Assembly: GCA_032622095.1 (NCBI GenBank)
Contig: CP136061.1
Span: 254,275,582 to 254,339,581, forward strand
Length of the DNA stretch: 64,000 bases
From: Siphonodentalium dalli
Taxonomy: Eukaryota > Mollusca > Scaphopoda > Gadilida > Siphonodentaliidae
Reading direction: 5' to 3'
Shown here one piece after another: positions 42,931-53,669 of the stretch. The notes beneath the pieces were generated by a model. It saw nothing but the letters and a program-made list of their open reading frames with translations. It searched no databases and was not told the origin of the DNA. The translations under genes and the position numbers were made by a program. The stretch's first letter is position 1, and each line of letters starts with the position of its first letter.

Positions 42931-44470
42931 AGGTACTCAATCCGATTAAGCACCCCTCAATTACTATTTATTTGGCTTTGGGTGTACAAAATATTTCAAT
43001 TGAGTAGAGGAACCCATCCATCAGAGTGATTAGTCCAAGTCTTCTCGTACTAAAGCCGGCTAAGATATCGGGATGGAGGTGCCGGTCTTTAGTCCGAGTT
43101 CCAGGCCCATGCATTCCTTTGACAGGACTTAAGCGTTAGTGATCCGCTCAAATAAAACCACAATTATATGAAATAAAATATCACAATTGCTACAATAAAC
43201 GGATAGTTTCCGCAGAAGACATGCTATTTTATCTGAAACCCACATCGGTTGTGAATTGAAAGCGGTAATTTAATGTGAAAAGAAACATTTGCCGCAGTGT
43301 TTACATATTTTTTAAAGTATGCGAACTCAGTTGACCTTGCGAACTGCGTTCGGCATTTTCCGTTGAAAATATTCCGTAGATTTTGGACAACAACGCAAAT
43401 TACGATGAATTCTCCATTGTAATCGTAATTATGTGTGTCAATAAATAAAATAATAAATAGATTAATTAAACATTGGAGATATAAATGTAATACACTAAAT
43501 AAATGAACCTTAAGTTTGAAAAGTCCCACTAAAACGGAAGAACTATATTTCGAAACTGTGTGATTCGGTTCTCCGATTATTTTATCAACACAGATGTCAA
43601 ATGCACATCACGCATGGCAAGTCAGACACAAGAGTTCTAATTTGCTCCAATTTTGACAAGTTGCTTGCGAAAATTGTCAACAAAACTACCGTTCTGATCC
43701 TCCATTATGTCATTAAGTTTTTAGTGCGGGAATTGTTCTGAAAGCACATAGAAAACTGGACTTTCGGGCGATCGGTTTTCGCTATTTTTGTTCGGAAAAC
43801 CCGCGCTATATATAGAAACGGAAAGTAGAATTAGTAGAACAAACAGCGGATTATGCCGAACTTATTCGGACCACTTCGGCTTTCGGTTAAAATGTAAACA
43901 AACAGAGAAACAAATCGATGTGTGTGGCAATCAACCGGAATATTCTATGTGTAATTTAACATTAAAGTTAGATTATTATACACCATTATGACCATAAGAT
44001 GTAAGCCTTTCCGATGCATATAGCATCATGTATTGATTTGCTATGTAAATCCAGTAAAATACACCACAAATTCCCGCCACAGATCGTGGGCGTAAGTCGT
44101 GTCAAAGGATTGGTATACAAGAAGACTTGGACTACAGAGTGATCAGAAATCAATTTTTTAAATCTATTATTTTCACCACCTGGAATATATAGTGGCCCAA
44201 TAAAAGTCAATAATAAGACCAAATAACGGATAAAGATGGATAACTCTAAAATAACGTGGCTTTTTTGTGTGAGATATTTGACAAACTGGCAAAATTTCAT
44301 TGTACAAAATGTTGATAAATAACAGGTTTTGGGCAATTTTTATATAGTGGACTGTGGTTATCATTATTTTTAGGCAATTAATCGATTCTGATAACTGAAG
44401 CGGCATTTAAAAAAAATTCTTGGTGTTGGAATCTGATGATATGGGGACCAGCGAATCGGATTGAGTACCT
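42931..44470. mobile_element. AGGTACTC-end element, copy 2, split by an insertion
   Basis: It is flanked by TTAA (42927-42930, 44471-44474). The ends are AGGTACTCAATCCGATTAAG and its inverse. The outer parts align with the uninterrupted copies. The middle (43031-44134) is a separate element bounded by a 9-bp repeat. Confidence 0.8.
43031..44134. mobile_element. Nested element with TAGTCCAAGTCTTCT ends and 9-bp target repeat
   Basis: The ends are TAGTCCAAGTCTTCTCGTAC and its inverse 'gtatacaagaagacttggacta'-like right end. They are flanked by a perfect 9-bp repeat cagagtgat (43022-43030, 44135-44143). Nine bases fit Mutator-like (or Merlin-like) elements. The 101-codon minus-strand frame at 43224-43529 has no domain that I recognise. 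Confidence 0.75.
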
Positions 44471-44474
44471 TTAA

Positions 44475-44762
44475 GTTATGGGGGGAGGGGTGTTGCATGA
44501 GGGGTCCTACCAGCCCATGGACTAACACCGATGTGCAATGAATACCTGGGAAAGTACAACAGAAGAAACTCTTCAGAAAAATAAACATTTTAATATCAGG
44601 AAGGAAATATATATCACAATGTCTGCAACAAAGTGGAATGCAAGGAAGCAAGGAATTGGAAATCATTTGTAATTTATTATCAAAATCCACTGATAGAGAC
44701 GCATACTCATCCTTTTAAAGCTCAATTAATGTTCGAATGCCCAGATCACATTGTATACAACA
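44475..44762. other. Unassigned DNA
   Basis: No feature was recognised. Confidence 0.3.
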
Positions 44763-45226
44763 CTAGCAGATTAGCCCGCCACTGGCGGGATTGGTCCCGA
44801 GTTGACCATACATAAACAATTTCACGTCGATGTCACCGCTGACGACCGAGATATCGCCCAAGGTCATTTGTCGGTACCCGTTTCAAGGTCAAGGTCACCT
44901 CAGGCGGACAAACCGACCCGACGAAAATCTCCCCCGTCCCTAAGTACGAAATTTCGTCTCGATCGATTGAGTCGTATTTCCCGTCCCGAGTTGACCATTT
45001 TTGCTTCCATAGAATTTTTGACAGTGTATCGAAGATAATGTTTCTGTATGATGTAGGCGAAGTAACTCTAAAATTTCGGCAAGTATTTAACCCATAAATT
45101 CCAAGGACGGTGGCAAGGGGAGGGGTAAAGGAGTGCTCGCAAGTTTGGGCTGAATCGGTCGAGCCGTTTTCGAGTCTATAAAGGATATACACACATACAC
45201 ACGGAAGTCTCAAAATATATAGTAGA
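44763..45226 (-). mobile_element. Complete short Helitron-like element
   Basis: On the minus strand it starts TCTACTATATATTTTGAG after A. It ends with the hairpin CCCGCCAGTGGCGGG, 'ctaatctg', CTAG, then T. TC start, 3' hairpin, CTAG end and A|T insertion are the defining Helitron features. It is 464 bp with no Rep/helicase. The body matches 2453-3051. Confidence 0.8.
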
Positions 45227-45329
45227 TATTCCATATTATATACCATTTAGAAGAGGAACCAAAAATATATATATTCCACCAGAATACGGAACAGCTGTGG
45301 TCTAGGAGTGTCCACCAAGTGATAGAGAT

Positions 45330-45575
45330 TCTCATATTCACAACTAAGAGATAGAGTTATTCCCCTTCCATTGATAATAATAGACTGGCAGTACAGACCA
45401 GATAGAAATTAAACACAGAACACGTCAGTACCTTGATAAAAACATGTTCATAGTTTATTCGACTGGATAAGTTGATAATAATGTTCTGGAGCTTTCACTT
45501 TCAAATGGTATATGATATGGAATATGTTGTATATAATGTGATCTGGTGATTCGAAAATTAAGTGGGCCTTTCATG
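45330..45575. repeat. Dispersed repeat D, copy 3
   Basis: It shares 'gagatagagttattcccctt', 'acatgttcatagtttattcg' and 'gtgatctggtgattcgaaaa' with the copies at 15322 and 38985. Only one 49-bp unit is present. Confidence 0.6.
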
Positions 45576-45601
45576 GGAAGTACGGAAAGCTGCTGTGTGA
45601 A

Positions 45602-45855
45602 CAAGCCTTGAAATAGTGTGCCTGTCATTTGCAGAATGAGGTCCCCAGAGGGTGAATTTAGTGATGCTATCCCGCATAGCGGGCTAGCATCACCAAATTC
45701 ACCCTCTGGGAACCTCATTCTGCTGAGGTGTAAGCAAAATGAGGTCCCCAGAGGGTGAATTTGGTGATGCTAGCCCGCTATGCAGGGTAGCATCACTAAA
45801 TTCACCCTCTGGGGACCTCATTCGGCAAATGACAGACACCATATTTCAAGGCTTG
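45602..45855. mobile_element. Double-hairpin MITE, complete copy
   Basis: The ends are CAAGCCTTGAAATAGTGTG and its inverse 'catatttcaaggcttg', with two hairpins. The flanks (tgtgtgaa / ctcaaaac) do not match, so the target duplication is lost or the copy is recombinant. Confidence 0.75.
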
Positions 45856-46003
45856 CTCAAAACCTAAAGCTCCAGTCCTGGAAGGGTTAATGAGTCACCA
45901 TCTGAGATTACAATAATATTAACTAACCTGTGCTTCATCTTTTTGCCTGTTACGCATCAGATTCATGAATTTATTGTTGATGGGCAAATAATTTTGGATT
46001 CAG

Positions 46004-46276
46004 AAGAGCTAGCTAATTAATTCTGAGAATAAATATTTTATAATTTGGCAAGTCTGTGTTAACCCTTTACCCAACAAACCGGCCAAAACCAGCCAAATAA
46101 AGCTTCAACAGCCTAAAATATCTTCGGACTGTCTCAATAGAAGAGCTAGCTAATTAATTCTGAGAATAAATATTTTATAATTTGGCAAGTCTGTGTTAAC
46201 CCTTTACCCAACAAACCGGCCAAAACCAGCCAAATAAAGCTTCAACAGCCTAAAATATCTTCGGACTGTCTCAATA
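46004..46276. repeat. 137-bp tandem duplication across a transposon border
   Basis: The unit starting 'aagagctagctaattaattc' occurs at 46004 and again at 46141, virtually identical. Each unit contains flanking DNA, the TTAA target and the first ~77 bases of the TTAA element. Confidence 0.9.
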
Positions 46277-46591
46277 GAACCATACAAATATGGATATCAT
46301 TGGAACCGGTTCCTTGACCACATTGTGATAGTTACAGTTATGCCCTGTGCCAATGCATTCTCTTATATATGCGAGTCGACCATAGGTCGCCTCGCATATA
46401 TAAGAGAATGCATTGGCCTAAAAAAAATCTTTTTTTAACACTTTTTACCATTTGTTCTTACATTCTTTAACAATTTTATAATTTTTAATGTGTTAAGCCA
46501 ATGCATTCTCTTATATATGCGAGGCGACCTATGGTCGACTCGCATATATAAGAGAATGCATTGGCACAGGGCCATTCTGTTGGGTAAAGGG
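46200..46591. mobile_element. TTAA-target element 'CCCTTTACCCAACA', copy 5
   Basis: TTAA lies at 46196-46199 and 46592-46595. It is complete, with the hairpin module. Its left border is preceded by the duplicated border at 46059-46140. Confidence 0.85.
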
Positions 46592-46595
46592 TTAA

Positions 46596-47160
46596 CATAC
46601 TGACACTGAGTAGATCGTATTCCCGCCAACTTTTCATTTATCAGAATGGTTGCTGTCTTCCCCCAAAATCACATCACATTGCGCAATGTTAACCATTTAA
46701 ATTGGATGCAGTTATCTTGGTGCCATTAATTTAATAGTGAGTTCTGATTGGCAATACTGACATGGAATCCTGCAGTTTGGGAAATAGAAAGTCTATGACC
46801 CACTATTTATTAACTTAGACTGAAATATGGCTTGAAACTAGTGGTGATAGTGGGAGTCCAATTGACTATGAAATGGCCACCTTTCTATACTATATACTTA
46901 TCTATATAAATATTAAAAATATGGTGACAGCATTACAATGATTGTACCACATTGTTTTCCAAGTAAAATGATGAATTAAGAAATAAATAGATGGTGCATC
47001 AGGCTTGTAGACAAATTTGACCACAAAGAAACCAATTGTAGTACGAAGCAATATGTGACAGACGCAACAAACAATGTTATGAGTGCAACGTGAAGTGTGA
47101 CATATGCCCCGCCCCGAAAGTATGTTGGAAGGCAGTCTCTTTGAAAACCTGACAATAAGT
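46596..47160. other. Unassigned DNA
   Basis: A minus-strand frame (46976-47191) encodes a hydrophobic stretch T-L-H-V-A-L-I-T-L-F-V-A-S-V-T-Y-C-F that could be a membrane segment. No family was recognised. Confidence 0.2.
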
Positions 47161-47609
47161 CGTAAGTCGGGATTTTTTTACCCTGTGCCAATGCATTCTC
47201 TTATATATGCGAGTCGACCATAGGTCGCCTCGCATATATAAGAGAATGCATTGGCCTAACAATTTTTTACAATTTTAATAATTTATTCTTGTATTCTTTA
47301 ACAATTTTATAATTTCACCCATACAGAGCCCCAGACAAACATGAGCAGACGACACTCTTCTATATGCTTCTATATATGTGTGGGGCTCCCTGCACGGTAA
47401 TGGATGTTTTTTTATTTTATGTCCTAAAATTGTAAGAAACATTTATTTTAAAAAAATGATAATTTTTTTTTAGGCCAATGCATTCTCTTATATATGCGAG
47501 GCGACCTATGGTTGACTCGCATATATAAGAGAATGCATTGGCACAGGGTAAAAAAATCACTGGCACTCAGTGGTCTGGTAACCAGTCTCTTTGAAAACCC
47601 GACAATAAT
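47133..47609. mobile_element. Hairpin-module element between 26-bp direct repeats
   Basis: Palindromic ends GATTTTTTTACCCTGTGCC and its inverse enclose two module palindromes and a spacer unlike the others ('ctatatgcttctatatatgt'). It is flanked by 'cagtctctttgaaaacc[t/c]' + 'gacaataa' at 47133-47158 and 47583-47608. The right flank 'tggcactcagtgg' hints at a decayed piggyBac-like end. Confidence 0.5.
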
Positions 47610-48450
47610 CCTAACGGATGTGCGTCTCTAGATGTGTCCATTATATTTCATTTCTACATCGACAGGGCATTCCCAACATGACATAATAAACAATTCCAAA
47701 TATGGAGGGCATTCCTGGTGAAGTAAATGTTTGTGAGAATCGTATCATTTAGAAATAGTAATAAAAGGTCAGCCGACCACAGTGTCCCCGACAACGTGAC
47801 AAGTCGATGCCGCTTTGTTAAAGAAATTAAAAAAATGTTGAAATTTTCTAAGTCGAAAAGGGTTAATAATAACTTTGTCAAAAAATAATTTTTCTGTCAT
47901 CTATATACATGTTGCACATCTTCAATATATGGGCAACAATATTCTGAAGTTTCAAATCTCTGGGATAAAATCTGTAGGAAGAGATGAAGGTACATGTACT
48001 CAAAAGTGTGACGGATGGACGAACAGAACGATGAACGGAGTCCGTTTCTAGTCCCCCGAAAATTAATTTTTCGGGGGACAATATATACAACAAGATGCGA
48101 AAGAATAATCAGTTACGAATATCATTGACTGATAAAAACTTAAGATGATGTCTCCTATATTGCGCTGAGCATCATCAATTATGGATATATCGCCTGTATT
48201 CAGTTTTCCAACAATAGTTGAGTTTGACAATGCATGGGAAATTTGTCAACACGTCATTGACCTCTGATCTGTGAAGTGATCTGTTATGCCATAAACCAAT
48301 GAAATCACACACATGCTTCGCCACTCTCCAATGAAATGGAGGGAATCCCATCAATTCAGTAACTGATTATGATTGAGATATCCAGACGTAAATATTGTAA
48401 AAAAATTCGTCGGCTTTTTAAAGAGACTGGTTGGAAGGATGTTTCACTTT
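47610..48450. other. Unassigned DNA
   Basis: It contains the small palindrome 'cccgaaaattaatttttcgggg' near 48055. No gene was recognised. Confidence 0.35.
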
Positions 48451-48704
48451 CAAGCCTTGAAATAGTGTGTCTGTCATTTGCAGAATGAGGTCCCCAGAGG
48501 GTGAATTTAGTGATGCTACCCCGCATAGTGGGCTAGCATCACCAAATTCACCCTCTGGGGACCTCATTCTGCTTACACCTCAGCAGAATGAGGTTCCCAG
48601 AGGGTGAATTTGGTGATGCTAGCCCGCTATGCGGGGTAGCATCACTAAATTCACCCTCTGGGGACCTCATTCTGCAAATGACAGACACGCTATTTCAAGG
48701 CTTG
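48451..48704. mobile_element. Double-hairpin MITE, complete copy with perfect target repeat
   Basis: The ends are CAAGCCTTGAAATAGTGTG and its inverse. The 8-bp target repeat ttcacttt is perfect (48443-48450, 48705-48712). It has two intact hairpins joined by 'tacacctcagc'. Confidence 0.9.
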
Positions 48705-48969
48705 TTCACTTTGAAGTGCAAATATATTTCTACACTTGTACAAACGTTTCTATGTACTGGAAATATAAACCAATTCTTAAAGTGATAATGAATATTCAAA
48801 CAAATGCATTCCATAGATTACATTTCGCTGAGATTGTTATGTAGGCTGTGATGTGTACATTACATTGTATCTATTAACACAACAAACGGAGAGATTCAAT
48901 TTCCAATGAAACCTCAACGAATTGTAGCAAATGCTGGTCTATCAACATACCATATCCCAGGCATAAAAA

Positions 48970-49312
48970 TATGGTGCCAGACATTTGCAGAATGAGGTCT
49001 CCAGAGGGTGAATCTAGTAATGCTGCCTTGCATAGTAGGCTAGCATTACCAAATTCATCCTTTGGGGGACCTCATTCTGTATGGCCTCATCTGCTATGGG
49101 AAACCTAAACTCAGATTTAAGTTCCCAGATGTTGAAGATGGTGACGTGCATTAGGTACCTCGATAATGCATTATGTCGTCTGCCAATTTGGGGATAGAGA
49201 GAAACTAAAAAAGTAAAAAAAAGAAACTAAAAAAAAATTGGTGATTTCCAGATAAAATGAGACCTAAGCAGAATGAGGTCCCCAGAAGGTGAATTTAGTG
49301 ATGCTAGCTGGC
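48970..49312. mobile_element. Double-hairpin element, long-spacer type, diverged
   Basis: 'atttgcagaatgaggtctcc' starts a hairpin closed at about 49080. A spacer with 'ccaatttggggatagagaga' follows, then a second arm 'gcagaatgaggtccccagaa' that ends abruptly at about 49312. Confidence 0.6.
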
Positions 49313-49489
49313 TGATGTTCTAAATGATGCGGCTGAATGGACATCATGCTTTATAGTGATGTTATGTACAAATACTGGTGTGTTTGCTATGATAAGCTTG
49401 TGGTGGCACTTGGATAGTGACTAGTAATCTGACTGTAAGCTTATAAAGATGATCATGGGATACAGTTGTTCATATAGAAGTACTGATAT

Positions 49490-49870
49490 GTTGATCTTAG
49501 GTGATTCTGCGGAACACAACGTTTACATTATTCATGTAGAAGTCCTGATGCATGGGATGGTTTTCTTGTCATTCGGCTGATATCTCACCGGTGTCCATAA
49601 TGGTCTGGTTTAACGTCACGTTTACATTACTCATGTAGATGTACTGATGCGTGGACTGGTTTCCTTGTCATTTGGCGGATATCTCACTGGTGTCCATAAT
49701 GGTCTGGTTTAACATCACGTTTACATTACTCATGTAGATGTAGATGTAGAAGTACTGATGTGTTGACTCTCGTAATCATGTATGTTAGATTACATCACGT
49801 TATACAGTCATTCATATAGAAGTACTGATGTGTTGACGGACTCTCATTAATCCTGTAGGTTAGATTTACA
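49490..49870. repeat. ~100-bp tandem repeat, about three to four units
   Basis: Units contain 'acgtttacattactcatgta', 'gtactgatg[c/t]', 'cttgtcatttggcggatatc' and 'gtccataatggtctggttta'. The last unit is degenerate. Confidence 0.7.
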
Positions 49871-50186
49871 TCCAGGAACCTGAAAACACAATTGATATTA
49901 TTAGTTTAGCCACATGTAACTTGTAAGTGTGTTTCTATGGTATCGCTATGAAAATGCACTTGCTGGGAAAAGACATCGTTTTACAGTGCTATAAAACATG
50001 CACATTTATAGATATTGGCCAAACGGTTAGGAAAATGTGTAAACAATGTCGGGCGGTGAGGACAAGCTGTTCACACTACGGCAACCAATACGCTTAATTG
50101 GTTTCAATAAAAATTAGATCTTTTCGCACATATAAATCCCATTCTTACACTGCATGCATACCGATGGTCGCTAAATTGGCAGGGAC

Positions 50187-50251
50187 CATGCAGCCAAGAG
50201 GGTGGCTTGGGAGACAGGGACCACGCAGCCAAGAGGGTGGCTTGGGAGACA
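50187..50251. repeat. 37-bp duplication
   Basis: 'agggaccatgcagccaagag' plus 'ggtggcttgggagac' occurs twice in tandem. Confidence 0.75.
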
Positions 50252-50319
50252 TCTTCTCCCTAAAATGTGCCACTTCTCCCTATTGTTGTCCCAAGGAGAA
50301 GTGACTGCTCTCTCATAAA

Positions 50320-50497
50320 CAGTAATGCCCTAAGTAATCGACTCCTTAAACACAGCAGAATTATGGGTAACTTTTCAGGATTTAGTCGGAAATATAGCTT
50401 GTTGCCATTCATCAGAAAGCCATATTTCCGACTAAATCCTGAAAAGTTACGCATAATTCTGCTGTGTTTAAGGAGTCGATTACTTAGGGCATTACTG
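50320..50497. mobile_element. Near-perfect palindromic Tc1/mariner-type MITE
   Basis: CAGTAATGCCCTAAGTAATC at the left is matched by its exact inverse on the right, ending 'cattactg|ta'. Arms of about 85 bp pair almost throughout. The overlapping frames on both strands are products of the palindrome. Confidence 0.8.
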
Positions 50498-51339
50498 TAC
50501 CAGTACAAGAAAATGCTACCAGTCAGAAATGCTAACGCGCTCAAGGTCATATATTATATACCCATGATTGTAATTATAGAATATAAAATATATTGATTTC
50601 GTGAATGACCAACTCAGAATTCCGTTAAAATAACAATAACAACCAGCACCTAATTAACGAACCGGCGGCCGACTCGGCCGTCTCCGACCACAACCATCAG
50701 TGGGCTGCAGAACGAAAAATATCTATAAAAGTTGAAATACAAGACTTACAAATTATTTTTTAAATTTCTTTTATTGGTAATTGACATAGCATGTCACAAA
50801 CCAAAAATCAACATTATTGACATAATAATGTAAAGGACAATAAACGAAATTGAAATGCCCAACTACACCTTTTCCCGGACTCAGCCTCCTGGTCGCGCAG
50901 TTCGACTTTTAAACCGGAAAAACCCATTATCTATAAATAAAATGCCCAGCGGACCACAGCTATCAAGAATTTGGAGAACAGTATACACGCGGTGCGTGCT
51001 AATAAATGTATCCCAATAATAATATAATGGTTTTCTTAGTCCATAATATTTTATAAATGGGTTCTTGAGTTGCATAATACGTATTGGATCATAGAAGGGT
51101 GATAACATTTAAGTCGAATTTCATCCATTGTTATTTCTCCCGGACAACAGTCCACTTCTTCCTAATAACCAAACAGGGAGAAGTGACTTCTCCCAATTTG
51201 TGGTCCCTGTCAATCGGTGATTAGAAGATTGGTTTGTTCCTTTTTCCTACAAGCTATGTTAAACGTTCGACCTGGCTATCTATAAAATACTTCATCATGT
51301 GTATGTAGTTATGGCTTGAGAGGGTGCCTTAGGGATTGG
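50498..51339. other. Unassigned DNA
   Basis: No exons or repeat ends could be supported. Confidence 0.35.
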
Positions 51340-52370
51340 GCTGGAATGAGAAGTTATAACAGTAAATATCTGGTGAATGTACTGACCTTTTCTTGCCTTG
51401 TTAGTTGACAGGGAAATAGTTTTGTGAATGTACTGACCTCTTTTTGACCTTGTTAGGTGACATGGAAATAGTTCCTGATATTGCTGTGCTGGGGGGGGGG
51501 GGTGGTATAATAGGACTACATTGTGAATGTCCTGAACTCTTCTTGACATTGTCAGGTGATATGGAAATAGTTCCTGGTATTGCTGTGTTGGGGGGGGGGT
51601 GTTTTAATAGGACTACATTGTGAATGTCCTGAACTCTTCTTGACCTTGTTAGGTGACATGGAAATAGTTCCTGGTATTGTTGCTGTGTTGGGGGGTGTTA
51701 TAATAGGACTATGTTGTGAATGTACTGACCACTTCTTGACCTTGTTGGGTGACAGGGAAATAGTTCCTGATATTGCTGTCGGGGGGGGGGGGGGGGGGGG
51801 GGGGGGGTATAATAGGACTATTTTGTGAATGTACTGACCTCTTCTTGACATTGTTAGGTGATATGGAAATAGTTCCTGATATTGCTGTCGGGTGTGGGGG
51901 GGGGGGGGGGGTGGTATGATAGGACTACATTGTGAATGTCCTGACCTCTTCTTGACATTGTTAGGTGACATGGAAATAGTTCCTGGTATTGCTGTGTTGG
52001 GGGGGGGGTGTTATAATAGGACTATGTTGTGAATGTACTGACCAATTCTTGAATTGTTGGGTGACAGGGAAATAGTTCCTGATATTGCTGTCGGGGGGGG
52101 GGGGGGGGGGAGGTGGTCTAATAGGAATACTTTGTGAATGTACTGATCTCTAGGTGATATGGAAATAGTTCCTGATATTGCTGTGTCGGGAGTGTAATAG
52201 GACTATGTTTTGAATGTACTAACCTCTTTTTGACCTTGTTAGGTGATATGGAAATAGTTCCTGATATTGCTGTGTCGGGAGTGTAATAGGACTATGTTGT
52301 GAATGTACTAACCTCTTTTTGACCTTGTTAGGTGATATAGAAATAGTTCCTGATATTGCTGTGTCTTGTT
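51340..52370. repeat. ~100-bp minisatellite with long G tracts, about ten units
   Basis: Each unit has 'tgacctcttcttgaccttgt', 'taggtgatatggaaatagtt', 'cctgatattgctgtg' followed by a G tract, then 'ataataggactat[g/t]ttgtg'. Tract lengths range from a few to about 27 G (51781-51807). The minus-strand open frames rich in P/H/S come from this array and are not genes. Confidence 0.9.
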
Positions 52371-52967
52371 CGACTGTGAACGGATCTCTAACATAAAGAC
52401 AGGTCTGAGCCCAGTGAGTTTCCCTGGAAGAAACATTAATCAATATAGGTGTTAGATTCACATATAAATCGAGCATTTATCAATACATTGTATAGGTGTT
52501 AGATTCACATATAAACTCTGATGAATCGGGCATTTGTGGCTTGAATTGAATCCCGAATCCAATCAGGTCAAGGATGTCACATCAAATCGAATCGTCACTT
52601 ATTAAATTCCTAACCATAAGATTTGAGCCATTGGTTATTGCAGCATTCTGAGAAGTTTTCCGACAACGGAGGCTACGCACTTTTATCCAGCATATTTTTA
52701 CGAATTCACATACATTGGAATTCTCGAACTGATCACACTCTTCAATCCTGAACATGAATTTTCAGAGACAAAAATATAAGGTTCTAAATAATGTAATCAT
52801 ACTCTGTCCTGTACATTTTGTGGAAATGGATAGATTCAATACTCATTATACATGTGACAGCCGGAGTCAGATTCGATACTCGTTATACATGTGACAGCCG
52901 GAGTCATGGTGACCACCAGATCATATTCGCAGTACTGTGGCGATCGAATGAAACTCTATTGCTTTAA
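52371..52967. other. Unassigned DNA with small duplications
   Basis: 'gtataggtgttagattcaca' and 'actcgttatacatgtgacag' are each present twice nearby. Confidence 0.4.
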
Positions 52968-53026
52968 CCCTTTCAGTGCCAAGTCCGATTTGTGTATCAA
53001 CCCTTATTTCTTTGATCATTTTTCCA

Positions 53027-53113
53027 ATTTATTGATTATAATAATGTGATACATTGATGGAATGAGCTCTTAGAGCTCTTTCCATCAATGTATCACATTA
53101 TTGTAATCAATAA
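53027..53113. repeat. Small palindrome inside the piggyBac-like element
   Basis: 'attgattataataatgtgat' + 'acattgatggaa' pairs with 'ttccatcaatgtatcacatt' + 'attgtaatcaat' around a 'gagctcttagagctc' centre. Confidence 0.8.
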
Positions 53114-53232
53114 ATTTGAACGAGAGGCCGATCACGATCGGCAGATGTTTAACCCATACCTTGGCGATAGCGATTAGCTATTTTCATAAATCCTGACACC
53201 AACCTTTTCAACAATTCACACCTTACTATTAA

Positions 53233-53669
53233 AGGTACTCGATCCGATTAAGCATCCCTCAGTTACTATTTATTTGGCTTCGGGGGTAAAAAATATTTGA
53301 TTAAAATCGAGGAACACATTCATCAAAGCTCAGAGTGAGCTGATATCGATTTTTAAAATCTATTATTTTTAACCACCTGGAATATTTAGTGGCCCAGTAA
53401 AAGTCGATGAGAAGACCAAATAGCAGATGAAGATGGATAACTCTAAAATCAAGTGGCTTTTTTGTGTCAGATATATGACAAACCGGCAAAATTTCATTGT
53501 ACATAATGTTGATAAATAACAGGTTTTGAGCAATTTTATACTATAGTGGACTGTGGTTAGCATTACTTTTGGGCAATTAATCGATTCTGATAACTGAAGC
53601 GGTATTTCAAAAAAATTGTTGTTGTTGGAATCTGATGATATGGGGACCATCAAATCGGACTGAGTACCT
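53233..53669. mobile_element. AGGTACTC-end element, copy 3 (nested, complete)
   Basis: It is flanked by TTAA (53229-53232, 53670-53673), with ends AGGTACTCGATCCGATTAAG and 'aatcggactgagtacct', 437 bp. This is the cleanest copy of the family. The minus-strand frames at 53301-53740 derive from it. Confidence 0.8.

Noticed and set aside
46976-47191. Minus-strand membrane-like frame as an exon
   Set aside because: The hydrophobic run is suggestive, but it crosses into a transposon border and no splice sites or family match could be found.
51552-52476. Long minus-strand open frames rich in proline, histidine and serine
   Set aside because: They are translations of the ~100-bp G-tract minisatellite; the proline runs are the C complement of the G tracts.
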